IMG/VR virus record: IMGVR_UViG_3300031857_001534
Location: 1-22,292 of that record
Length of the DNA: 22,292 bases
Origin: a virus
Direction: 5' to 3' (one strand)
A program made the position numbers and the translations under genes. Within the stretch, counting starts at the first letter, position 1, and the number at the start of each line of letters is the position of its first letter. Under the pieces are notes generated by a model that saw nothing but the letters and a program-made list of their open reading frames with translations, was not told the DNA's origin and did not search any database. Positions 12,110-19,675 of this stretch are shown one piece after another.

Positions 12110-12348
12110 ACAAAAAAGACATCATCCTCATGGCCCAAAAGGCACAGTTTTTTGTCAAAGACAATGAAGCCTACAGCCCATCAAATCAAGAAGACTTTGA
12201 GTTGACTGAATGCCTTGAGCGCTTTGCCGGCCTTGTTGCTGCTGCCGAGCGTGAGGAGTGTGCAAATTTATGTAAAGAAATGTATTTGTCAGGTGACATG
12301 GATACTGGTTTGGCAGAGGAAGCCATCCGAGCAAGGGGACAAACATGA
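12106..12348 (+). CDS. 80-residue helical phage protein, paralogue of the gene at 8164
   Basis: Starts MNKKDIILMAQKAQFFVKDN; the middle is CLERFAGLVAAAEREECANL and the end LAEEAIRARGQT. The LERFAGLVA..EREECANLC block followed by an AIR.R tail matches the 65-residue protein at 8164-8361 (LETFAKLVA..EREACAKVC, AIRVRS). I chose the ATG at 12106, which overlaps the 31-residue gene stop as ATGA. An in-frame start at 12094 would add four residues (MVVV) with no support. The stop overlaps the next ATG in the same way. Function is unknown; two copies in two opposite-strand operons suggest separately regulated versions. Confidence 0.8.
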   Translation: MNKKDIILMAQKAQFFVKDNEAYSPSNQEDFELTECLERFAGLVAAAEREECANLCKEMYLSGDMDTGLAEEAIRARGQT

Positions 12349-12626
12349 ACTACGGCCCAACACCCAATTGCCCCAAAGACTTGTTCCAGTTCGCCTGCTC
12401 AGTAGAAGATGTCGATCTGGTCTGCTTCCTCGAATACAGCCCAGAAGAGAAAGGCTCGACAGATTACATTGCCTTGCCTTATGAGCCTGACTATGATGAG
12501 TGCATGACCCTCAACAACGCATATATCGCTGGCACTGATGTGGACATTGCCCACATGATCTTGCAGTCCATGGTGGACCACATTGAAGTGTCTGCGCTGG
12601 AAAAATACAAGGATAGTGATCTGTGA
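12345..12626 (+). CDS. Acidic hypothetical protein
   Basis: A 93-residue acidic protein of no recognised family. It begins MNYGPTPNCPKDLFQFACSV and has many Asp and Glu residues (about one residue in five), with a helical end HMILQSMVDHIEVSALEKY. It might mimic DNA or bind a basic partner, since small acidic early phage proteins often do, but that is only inference from charge. Overlaps at both ends (ATGA with the 80-residue gene and GTGA with the methylase-like gene) support it as a true gene. Confidence 0.78.
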   Translation: MNYGPTPNCPKDLFQFACSVEDVDLVCFLEYSPEEKGSTDYIALPYEPDYDECMTLNNAYIAGTDVDIAHMILQSMVDHIEVSALEKYKDSDL

Positions 12627-13204
12627 AAGTTCTTATCGCCTGCGAATACTCTGGTCGCGTTAGAGATGAATTTCTCAAACTTGGCCATGAGGCAATGAGT
12701 TGTGATTTGCTTCCAACTGACGCAGCTGGTCCACACTATCAGGGTGATGTGCGTGATGTCTTGGACTATCCTTGGGACATGATGATTGCCCACCCACCAT
12801 GCACTGATCTGGCCGTTTCTGGCGCTGCATGGTTTGCCAAGAAAAAAATGGCCGGACAGCAGCAGGCCAGCGCATCATTTTTTATGATGCTGGCCAAGGC
12901 TGACATTCCACAGATCGTGATTGAAAACCCAGTTTGCGTGATGTCATCTTTGTGGCGTAAACCTGATCAGACAATCCAGCCTTGGATGTTTGGCCATACA
13001 GAGCAAAAAGCCACTTGCCTGTGGCTAAAGAACACCCCCCCCCTAGCACCAACAAATATTGTGAAAGATGAAATGATGCTTTTGCCCAGGAACCAAAGAG
13101 AGCGCCTGCACTATTTGCCGCCAAGTGCTGACCGCTGGAAACTGCGCAGTGAGACCTATCTTGGCATCGCGCAGGCCATGGCCAGTCAGTGGGGCAAGCA
13201 ATGA
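12623..13204 (+). CDS. DNA (cytosine-5) methylase-like protein, single domain
   Basis: A 193-residue protein resembling a phage lineage of cytosine-5 methyltransferase-like proteins. MKVLIACEYSGRVRDEF (1-17) stands in for the SAM-binding motif I, CDLLPTDAAGPHYQGDV (27-43) for the acidic motifs, and HPPCTDLAVSG (57-67) carries the PPC loop with the catalytic cysteine (Cys60). IVIENP (98-103) is the ENV-like motif. The usual target-recognition domain is absent, so specificity or activity is uncertain. It could protect phage DNA from restriction. The start is GTG, overlapping the upstream TGA. A run of nine C (13035-13043) lies in codons 138-141 and could allow slippage; as sequenced the frame is intact. 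Confidence 0.82.
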   Translation: MKVLIACEYSGRVRDEFLKLGHEAMSCDLLPTDAAGPHYQGDVRDVLDYPWDMMIAHPPCTDLAVSGAAWFAKKKMAGQQQASASFFMMLAKADIPQIVIENPVCVMSSLWRKPDQTIQPWMFGHTEQKATCLWLKNTPPLAPTNIVKDEMMLLPRNQRERLHYLPPSADRWKLRSETYLGIAQAMASQWGKQ

Positions 13205-13380
13205 ACCAAGACCTCCCACCGGCCATCGATGCCTGTCTCGACCTGGTCAAAGACTTACTCCACCCAGAAGTTTATGGCCATGCAATCCCTGATGAAGTCA
13301 AAGCCCGTGCATTCGTGGTCAAAACAATGCTGGAGCGCTTGAAAGCCCGAATGGAGACCAGCACATGGCCAGAGGCTTAA
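13201..13380 (+). CDS. 59-residue small helical protein
   Basis: The protein starts MNQDLPPAIDACLDLVKDLL and ends MLERLKARMETSTWPEA, mostly helical. No family is recognised. The ATG at 13201 overlaps the methylase stop as ATGA, which argues against an earlier in-frame start at 13189. It overlaps the following winged-helix gene by 16 bases. Such a short helical partner between a methylase-like and a winged-helix gene could be a cofactor, but this is not supported by any motif. Confidence 0.75.
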   Translation: MNQDLPPAIDACLDLVKDLLHPEVYGHAIPDEVKARAFVVKTMLERLKARMETSTWPEA

Positions 13381-13751
13381 AGCCCCGTGTAGAGCCTGCC
13401 ATTGAGGCAGCACTACAAAAGAAAGGCAATCTGTCTGATGTGGACTTGGCCAAGCTGTGCTTTTGTGCCAGGAGAAGTGCAGCGCGAATCCTGTTTGACT
13501 TGCACCGCCATGGTCTGGTCCACATCTCAGGACACACCAAGGTCCATGCCAATGGCCAGTGGCGGCCTCTGTGGTCTTGGGGGGATGGGGTTGATGCCAT
13601 AGCGCCTGGGCCAGTGCCAGGCTCTGAGCGCATCAAAAAATACCGCGACAAGATGAGTGCAGACGACAAAGACTTTGACGCTGCCAGACGTAGACAGAAA
13701 AGACGGGTCGTCAAAAGAGACCCTCTTGTTGCTGCGTTTTTTGGGGGTTGA
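13365..13751 (+). CDS. Winged helix-turn-helix DNA-binding protein
   Basis: A 128-residue protein. Residues about 12-50 contain a three-helix unit (IEAALQKKGNLSDVDLAKLC, then CARRSAARILFDLHRHGLVH) and residues 51-70 a wing (ISGHTKVHANGQWRPLWSW), the outline of a winged helix seen in MarR- or GntR-like regulators and in many phage proteins. The C-terminal third is strongly basic (ARRRQKRRVVKRD), adding non-specific DNA contact. It may regulate early or late genes or bind the repeated sites at the origin; neither is shown. Overlap with the upstream gene decides the ATG at 13365. The next gene starts two bases after its stop. Confidence 0.76.
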   Translation: MARGLKPRVEPAIEAALQKKGNLSDVDLAKLCFCARRSAARILFDLHRHGLVHISGHTKVHANGQWRPLWSWGDGVDAIAPGPVPGSERIKKYRDKMSADDKDFDAARRRQKRRVVKRDPLVAAFFGG

Positions 13752-13752
13752 T

Positions 13753-13935
13753 ATGGAAATTGAAATACTTAAAAGATTGCTTGAGCAAGCTCAAATCATT
13801 GAAGCGGAAACCGGACAAGCTCCAACAGCTGTTGAAGCTCTATCCTGGGCCATTGATGAAATCACTCACCAAAGAATGACTCATAAGCCAGCAGACCGCC
13901 ACCACTTGCAGCAGCCAGAGCAGCTGCCAGTTTAG
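13753..13935 (+). CDS. 60-residue small helical protein at the convergent end
   Basis: The protein starts MEIEILKRLLEQAQIIEAET; GQAPTAVEALSWAIDEITHQ follows and the tail is polar, rich in His and Gln. The ATG at 13753 has a GGGGGTTGAT leader. The first 40 residues are a plausible small helical domain. The last 25 residues are encoded antisense to the C-terminus of the leftward 475-residue gene (74-base overlap), so that tail may be a passive extension. No function is recognised. It is the last rightward gene and no T-tailed hairpin follows, so the two convergent transcripts may overlap. Confidence 0.65.
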   Translation: MEIEILKRLLEQAQIIEAETGQAPTAVEALSWAIDEITHQRMTHKPADRHHLQQPEQLPV

Positions 13936-15289
13936 GGTCTACAAATCCGGCATGGGCTTGGCCGCGAATGATCATGTCCCGTGCAGTCTCTGGGGTTACA
14001 TTCATTCGCTTGGCAGCCTTGTCAATTTGCTGAGACAGCAATTCCAACTTAGACGCTCCAATTGGTGATGTCACACCAGTTGCACCAGAGCCAGCACCCC
14101 ATACAATAGCTTGCGCAGGCACTGCCTCAAGATTCATTGGGCCGGCCACTTCATTCTTCCACCATGGCCCAAGCGCTGTCATCTCTGGAACGCTGGCGCT
14201 TGCATTTGGTACTGATGGCACGCCTTTTTTAGTTGTAGCGCCACGCACATCAGGCAGGCCCACTAAGCGTGACCAGTGCGCGTCACCCACCGGCCACTGG
14301 GTTTGGAATCCGGTTTGTGGCACACCAGACGCATGGATATAGCTTGGCACTTTGGCTGATCCCATATCAAGAGCGCCAGACTCCACATACTTTGACATTG
14401 GTCCACTGTGCGCAGTGCTGTGATACGGGTGGCCAATGATGGCACGCATATCTTGGGGGAAATCCTTACCCCTTCTAAATTCAGCCAAACCACCAAACTT
14501 TTGGAAATCAGCAAATCGACCTTGGTTGGCCAACCAGTTGGCAGCAGTTCCTCGATTGAATTCAGTCAAAACCTCACTGCCTGGTGAGGCCATGCCAGTC
14601 AATGCGTTGAATTTGTTGTATTCAGCAATTGCTTGTTGTGGACCATAGATTTGTTCAAAGCGTTTAAATAGGGGGTCCATGGTGTACCAAGCACCCATGC
14701 CCTTGTACAGTTCTGGATATTGCTCTGCTTCGCCAATGATGTTTTGCAGGCGCTGAGTGTTGCGTGGGTTTGTGACTTCGCCAGCATGAGCTGCACCCTT
14801 CGCACTTGCAGCCGCTTTAAATGGCCTGTTTGTGATGTTGCCTTGGCGCTGGCCTTGTTGTGACATTTGCCAAAGATCATCTCTGGTCACACCAAAAAGC
14901 TGCTTCATTATTGGGTCTTCTGGGGCTACCCGTTTTGCAGCTTCAGCAACAAGCTCTTTGGGATTTTTATAAATCTCAGGGTAAGCCAGGCGCTGTGGTC
15001 GCATGACAGTTGCGTCTTTTTTGGTGATGCCTTTAGTCATGCCAACTGGCGCAAATGCCATTGGACCAGCCATGGCCATCTCTGTCAGTTCAGACAAAGC
15101 CTTCTTGTTTGTGACTTTGGCTATATTTTTGGGGTCGCCAAATGCTTTGTCATATAGGTCTTGAAACTTTTTGTCTTTCTCTTCAATACTCAGCAGACCT
15201 TGCTGGATTGCTCTGCCCGTACCCTGCAATTGCTGAGTGCGTCTGGGGTCTTGCATCCAGCCCAAAACATCATCAAGTAAGCCAGCCAT
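13862..15289 (-). CDS. Virion-operon protein of unknown function
   Basis: A 475-residue protein, last of the leftward virion genes. It is rich in short polar helices, then a central block YNKFNALTGMASPGSEVLTEF with NRGTAANWLANQGRFADFQK (about residues 224-265) that I recall as conserved in podovirus-like internal or accessory proteins. A histidine-bearing segment (GHPYHSTAHSGPMSKYVESG at about 288-307) follows. The C-terminus is Ala/Gly-rich and hydrophobic (AAALAAASGGGLLAYESFFG). AAGGAG precedes the ATG. The context, after two or three ejection-type proteins, suggests packaging inside the capsid or an enzyme acting during entry; no catalytic motif can be named with confidence. Confidence 0.75.
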   Translation of the reverse strand: MAGLLDDVLGWMQDPRRTQQLQGTGRAIQQGLLSIEEKDKKFQDLYDKAFGDPKNIAKVTNKKALSELTEMAMAGPMAFAPVGMTKGITKKDATVMRPQRLAYPEIYKNPKELVAEAAKRVAPEDPIMKQLFGVTRDDLWQMSQQGQRQGNITNRPFKAAASAKGAAHAGEVTNPRNTQRLQNIIGEAEQYPELYKGMGAWYTMDPLFKRFEQIYGPQQAIAEYNKFNALTGMASPGSEVLTEFNRGTAANWLANQGRFADFQKFGGLAEFRRGKDFPQDMRAIIGHPYHSTAHSGPMSKYVESGALDMGSAKVPSYIHASGVPQTGFQTQWPVGDAHWSRLVGLPDVRGATTKKGVPSVPNASASVPEMTALGPWWKNEVAGPMNLEAVPAQAIVWGAGSGATGVTSPIGASKLELLSQQIDKAAKRMNVTPETARDMIIRGQAHAGFVDPKLAAALAAASGGGLLAYESFFGE

Positions 15290-15298
15290 GTTTACTCC

Positions 15299-17338
15299 TT
15301 ATTGGCCGTAGATAGGTCTTGGCGCTGTTGCACCAATGTAGCTTGCACCATAAGGCACAGTCTTTTCAAGCATTCTCGCACCAGCCGCCACGGCCTGCTG
15401 CAATCTGGCCATGCCGCTTTCATCACGCAATGCTTTGCGCACAATCTCTGGGTCTTCTGAGATCAGAATCTGGGCCACTCGCTGGCGGTCCTGTTCCGAC
15501 ATCCCCTTGTTTGCATCACCCAGCATTTTGCTAACCACTCGGAATGCAGCCATGGGGCTTCCACTGGCCGCGCTGGCCAGATCGTCAGCAGTAAGTGTTG
15601 AGCCAGTACGCGCTGCCTGCATTACCGATGACGCTGTATCCGACCCGCCAAGAACCCTATTTTTAGCAGCCTGCGACTGGGCAGCTGTGCCAATGCGGGT
15701 CAAGATGCCATCAAGCTCGTCACCAGGATAAATGGTGCGCAAGATAGCGCCTTGTTTGGTATCAGGACTGGCCAGCACACCCATCATTGACTTGGCGCGA
15801 CCTGACCCCATCTGATTGCGAATGGCATCCATAGCGCCAGCCCTAAACGCATTGACTGCGCCAGGGTTGCTGGCCATGTCTTCCATCATTATTTGGACTT
15901 CGTCTGCGCTCTTGCCAAAGATGGTGCGGCCTTCTTTGAATGCATCCCTGGCGCTTCTAAGCTGTGAGGCTTCAGCACGGGTTGCAGCCAGTCTTGGTGA
16001 TGATGAGTCAATGGCATCTCTCAAAGCGTTTTCAACGGGTTTAAGCGCTGCTCCAACACCACCCTTGCCACTTGTAAAGGCAGAGTCAATTGAAGTCTGG
16101 ATGCCTCGTCTGACAACTTCAGCATCCTCCAATGTTGGCGCTTTGGCAAACACAATGTTGCCATCTTTGTCAAAAGAGAAAAATGGTTTCTTACCTGTCT
16201 GGGCTGTGTAGATCGCGTTGATGTCGGCAATGGCCGTTGGTGATCTTTGTAGTGCGTCTTTAAGACTTACCAATAAATCTTGGCCAATGATGCCGCCACT
16301 GCCATAAGCGTCTTTGTAGGCTTGGTTTTCCAATGTCTTTGCTTCGTCATTGGTTGATCGGTAGAAACGCAAAACATTTTCATTCTGTGGGCGTGGTCCA
16401 ACAAAGTTGGGATTGAGACCGCTGACCAGCTTCTGCTGCATATCTGTCAATGCTTCTTTGCGCAGTGTGTCTGGGCGTGTAGATAAAGCGCCTTGAATTG
16501 TTGTCGATGCCTTGCCGCCTTGGGTGTACAGGCCACGCACAGCTTGCAGTAATGTTTGGTTTTCAGCCAAGATTTCGCCATTGGCAATGCGTTGCACAAT
16601 CTCATCTGTGGTGAGACCTGTCTCGCCTGCAAGACGCTGAATCTCAGCCTCTGCTGCCCTGCCACCGCGACCACCGGTCATGCGTCTGGCAGCATCGAGC
16701 GCCATGTCTGTGAGCTTGCCAACACCCATGAAGCCAGCCTGCACCACTGGGGCAATGGATGCGCCCATTATGGTTGAGCCTGGCACTCTGGCCGCACGGG
16801 CTGCAAAGTCGCCTTCACCAGTCATAAAGCCTGTGATGCCGCCTTGAAGACCGCCAAGCGCTGAAGTGCCTGCCAGTGCCTTAACCAATGGTGCGACACT
16901 GGCCGCCATGCGTGGACCAGTCAATGGCGCAGCTGTGCCACCAGTGGCCGCAGTCAATGCAGCCGCTGATCCAACACCGCCCAATGCCTCATAGCCTAAT
17001 GCTTCATAAGGTGACTGGGCCTGATAAGCCTTCATCTTGCCTTGAATTTCAGAAAGCACTTTGCCGTAGTCTTCGCCAGTGACTGATGCGCGCAGACGCG
17101 CTTCCATCTCATCAGCAGAGCCAAGGGTCACGCCCTGCGCAATAGAGCGCAGGCGTTGGGTTGGCGCTTGTGGCAGTGGTTGGGACAATGCTGGCGCTGG
17201 TGCTTGGCGATCAATGTCCAGACTCTGCGACAAAATGCCTTGGAGAATTTGAAGTTTTTCATTAGACAAGCCAGAGACATCTCCAGCCTTAATCTTGAGT
17301 AGCTCTTCGTTTGTGAAGCCTTCTAGTCCGGTGCTCAT
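15299..17338 (-). CDS. Candidate DNA-ejection (internal virion) protein
   Basis: A 679-residue protein. It begins with a helical N-terminus (GFTNEELLKIKAGDVSGLSN), then LRSIAQGVTLGSADEMEARL (63-82), a stretch common in phage virion proteins next to tail and ejection genes. Residues about 115-215 are Gly/Ala-rich with repeated small residues (GGVGSAAALTAATGG and GGLQGGITGF), as in amphipathic membrane-inserting segments. The rest is long helical material. This suits proteins that leave the virion and form a channel through the cell envelope, like T7 gp15/gp16 or P22 gp16/gp20, though no sequence match is claimed. The start at 17338 has GGAGGT inside the end of the preceding gene and overlaps its stop (ATGA). 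Confidence 0.75.
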   Translation of the reverse strand: MSTGLEGFTNEELLKIKAGDVSGLSNEKLQILQGILSQSLDIDRQAPAPALSQPLPQAPTQRLRSIAQGVTLGSADEMEARLRASVTGEDYGKVLSEIQGKMKAYQAQSPYEALGYEALGGVGSAAALTAATGGTAAPLTGPRMAASVAPLVKALAGTSALGGLQGGITGFMTGEGDFAARAARVPGSTIMGASIAPVVQAGFMGVGKLTDMALDAARRMTGGRGGRAAEAEIQRLAGETGLTTDEIVQRIANGEILAENQTLLQAVRGLYTQGGKASTTIQGALSTRPDTLRKEALTDMQQKLVSGLNPNFVGPRPQNENVLRFYRSTNDEAKTLENQAYKDAYGSGGIIGQDLLVSLKDALQRSPTAIADINAIYTAQTGKKPFFSFDKDGNIVFAKAPTLEDAEVVRRGIQTSIDSAFTSGKGGVGAALKPVENALRDAIDSSSPRLAATRAEASQLRSARDAFKEGRTIFGKSADEVQIMMEDMASNPGAVNAFRAGAMDAIRNQMGSGRAKSMMGVLASPDTKQGAILRTIYPGDELDGILTRIGTAAQSQAAKNRVLGGSDTASSVMQAARTGSTLTADDLASAASGSPMAAFRVVSKMLGDANKGMSEQDRQRVAQILISEDPEIVRKALRDESGMARLQQAVAAGARMLEKTVPYGASYIGATAPRPIYGQ

Positions 17339-18696
17339 TGCTGACCTCCAGAAGAATTCAATTGCAATTGTCTGTTAATAGCATCTAGCAATGGATTTCC
17401 ACCACCACCACTTGGTCCACGACGCATCAATGAGGGGATAGTGGCTGGAACGCCAAGGGCTGTATTAAGGTTTTTAAAGCCATAAGCATTACCAAATTGC
17501 TCATACTCACTGCGCTTTTGGTTGTATGCCTGACCAGCGGCTGCATACAGTTCATTGGACAAAGCCTTGAAATCTTCACGTTGAGTCGGTGTGAGCTTCT
17601 GGCCGGTCATCATGTTGTTGAAATAGTTGTTCAGTCGGTCCATGCGGCCAGCAGCGGCCATGGCAATGCCAAGCTCAGTCTCACGCACCACAGAGCCTGG
17701 GTCTAGCAATTTCATAACCTTGGTTGCACCAGCCACATCACCAATTGGTGTGCCTTGGCTTAAAGATGAAACCACCTGGCCAAAAGAAGACTTCATGTCG
17801 CTGAAGTCTTTGTAAATTGGCTCTTGCTTAAATGCACTGGCCAGCTTCATTTCATTCTCAAAGCCTTTTTGGCCACCAGTCATATCAATCACTGGTTTCA
17901 CATCCACACGGGTGGCAATCTGCTGACGATACTTGCCGACATCTTCTATACCTGGTTGGCCAGTTCCAGCCAATGGCCGGCCACTGATGTACTCAACGGC
18001 ACGAATGTCAGGTGACTGTGGCTCGTATGGCATAGCACCTTGGGCAATGCGTGGTTGGCCTTGCTTGTTGTACTGGACCATGACAGTCTTGCCATTCATC
18101 ACCACGGGCGTTGGAGCGCCATATTCAGCTTGTGATTGTGCAATCTTCAATACTTCTGGCAAACCTTCTTTGCGTGGCATTCCACCAATTAAGGCGCGTT
18201 GTGTTGGATTAAGGAATGCCAATGGGTCTGTGGAAGTTGCCACTGGTGTCGGCATTTGTGCGGCTAATTCAGCACGGGCGACTTTTGGACCAACTGGGCC
18301 GGCAACAGATACAGGCGCAGCCAAGGCCGCTTGCTCTGGAGTCAATGCAGTTGTTGGCTGAGTTTTGCCACCAATTAAATTTTTCCAAGACTCATTGCCA
18401 GCAGCTTCTGTTTGCATTTCTTTGAGTTTTGCACCCAAAAGCAAATTTTGAAAAGCACCAGAAGTGCCTTTCTCATAAGCACTTTGGCCAGCTTGCAGGG
18501 CAGAGCCAAGTGCTTGGCCCAGACCAATACGCTGGGGGCTTCGGCCACTGGCTTGAAGCAATGCGGCAGCAGCAGCCATTGTTGACTGCAAACCCAATTG
18601 CTCTTTTTGTTTGGTGGTCAATAACTTTTCAAGTTCACTATCACCACCACCGCCAAACAAATTGCCCAGTAGCCCATCAAAATTTAATTCAGCCAT
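17335..18696 (-). CDS. Candidate internal virion/ejection protein
   Basis: A 453-residue protein. The N-terminal region (QSTMAAAAALLQASGRSPQR, then GLGQALGSALQAGQSAYEKG, about residues 37-76) is a phage-typical Ala-rich helix pair found in virion operons. The middle is proline-rich and flexible, and the C-terminal half is helical (KSSFGQVVSSLSQGTPIGDV, NNYFNNMMTGQKLTPTQRED, and FKALSNELYAAAGQAYNQKR). Together with the two adjacent proteins it forms a probable three-protein ejection set. AAGGGG precedes the ATG. Role is inferred from position and composition only. Confidence 0.75.
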   Translation of the reverse strand: MAELNFDGLLGNLFGGGGDSELEKLLTTKQKEQLGLQSTMAAAAALLQASGRSPQRIGLGQALGSALQAGQSAYEKGTSGAFQNLLLGAKLKEMQTEAAGNESWKNLIGGKTQPTTALTPEQAALAAPVSVAGPVGPKVARAELAAQMPTPVATSTDPLAFLNPTQRALIGGMPRKEGLPEVLKIAQSQAEYGAPTPVVMNGKTVMVQYNKQGQPRIAQGAMPYEPQSPDIRAVEYISGRPLAGTGQPGIEDVGKYRQQIATRVDVKPVIDMTGGQKGFENEMKLASAFKQEPIYKDFSDMKSSFGQVVSSLSQGTPIGDVAGATKVMKLLDPGSVVRETELGIAMAAAGRMDRLNNYFNNMMTGQKLTPTQREDFKALSNELYAAAGQAYNQKRSEYEQFGNAYGFKNLNTALGVPATIPSLMRRGPSGGGGNPLLDAINRQLQLNSSGGQQ

Positions 18697-18706
18697 TTTT
18701 TACCCC

Positions 18707-19666
18707 TTAACCAATTAGGCCAAGAATGCCACCACCAATTGCTCCCAATGCCGTGCCAACACCTGGCACAACACTGCCTAGTTTTGCACCAGCCAATGCA
18801 CCACCTAAAGCGCCAGACGCTGGGTTTGAATACTGGGGCGTTGTGGCCACCATCCCAAGATTGGCAGGCTGCGCACCCAGTGAAGACTGGACCACACCAA
18901 GGCGCTGGAGGCCAATGTTGCGGATTGCATCCATTTGTTGCTGGTCCAATGCCTGACGCGCACCACCAGCGCCCATGACCGCTTGAGCGCCACCAAGACG
19001 CAATGCTTGTTGCTGTGCAGCCAAATTACCGAGCTGGCTTGCACCGCCTAGCCTCAATTGCGCACCTTGCAAGCCAGCTTGCTGATTGGCAATGTCGGCT
19101 GCTGATCTGCGTGCAATGTCTTGACCCTGCAAAGCCACTGCCTGGTTAAATGCCTGCTCGTTTAATGTTGCCCCAAGATTTGCAGCCTGCTTGGCAAACC
19201 CTTGGTTAGTCAAGCTCTCGGCCACACCTTGGCGTGATCCACCAAATGCACGGGCTTGTGTGGCACGTTCACCAGTCTGCTGGATGGCAGCGCGTCTTGC
19301 TGATTCCAAGTCAGCCAATGCGTTGGTGCGCACTTGCTCTGTAAATGGATTCATGTAAGAGCCAATAGTGCCTGCACCTTGGCCAAGACCTAGATTAGTC
19401 TGCTGCGCTGTGATCTGACCAGGCTGATAGACACCGCCATAAGCCGCCATTTGAGCTGCCAAGTCTGTGCCAGTAATGCCTGGGCCAGCGAGGGCCGTGT
19501 TGACCAGAGCCTCCTCGCCTGCCTGGTACATTGGGTTATAGCCAGCAAACTGCTGGACCGGCAATGCACCAGCGACCCCTTGGGCCTGCTGAAAGTTGGC
19601 CAAGAATGCCTCTTTGATCTGAGGATCAATCGAGCTTGTCGATGTAGTTGTTCCACCTTTTGACAT
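18707..19666 (-). CDS. Ala/Gln-rich internal virion protein with glycine-zipper tail
   Basis: A 319-residue protein. It carries a long Ala/Gln-rich helical region (about 110-230) with phage motifs YMNPFTEQVRTNALADLESA and RAFGGSRQGVAESLTNQGFA. The last 40 residues form a glycine-zipper-like hydrophobic segment (GALGGALAGAKLGSVVPGVG, then TALGAIGGGILGLIG), which could insert in or oligomerise at a membrane. Such proteins are small partners in the ejectosome of short-tailed phages; by layout it may correspond to T7 gp14 or P22 gp7, without sequence evidence. AAGGTGG precedes the ATG. It lies in the leftward order repeat protein, this gene, then the 453- and 679-residue genes. Confidence 0.78.
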   Translation of the reverse strand: MSKGGTTTSTSSIDPQIKEAFLANFQQAQGVAGALPVQQFAGYNPMYQAGEEALVNTALAGPGITGTDLAAQMAAYGGVYQPGQITAQQTNLGLGQGAGTIGSYMNPFTEQVRTNALADLESARRAAIQQTGERATQARAFGGSRQGVAESLTNQGFAKQAANLGATLNEQAFNQAVALQGQDIARRSAADIANQQAGLQGAQLRLGGASQLGNLAAQQQALRLGGAQAVMGAGGARQALDQQQMDAIRNIGLQRLGVVQSSLGAQPANLGMVATTPQYSNPASGALGGALAGAKLGSVVPGVGTALGAIGGGILGLIG

Positions 19667-19675
19667 ATTGCCACC

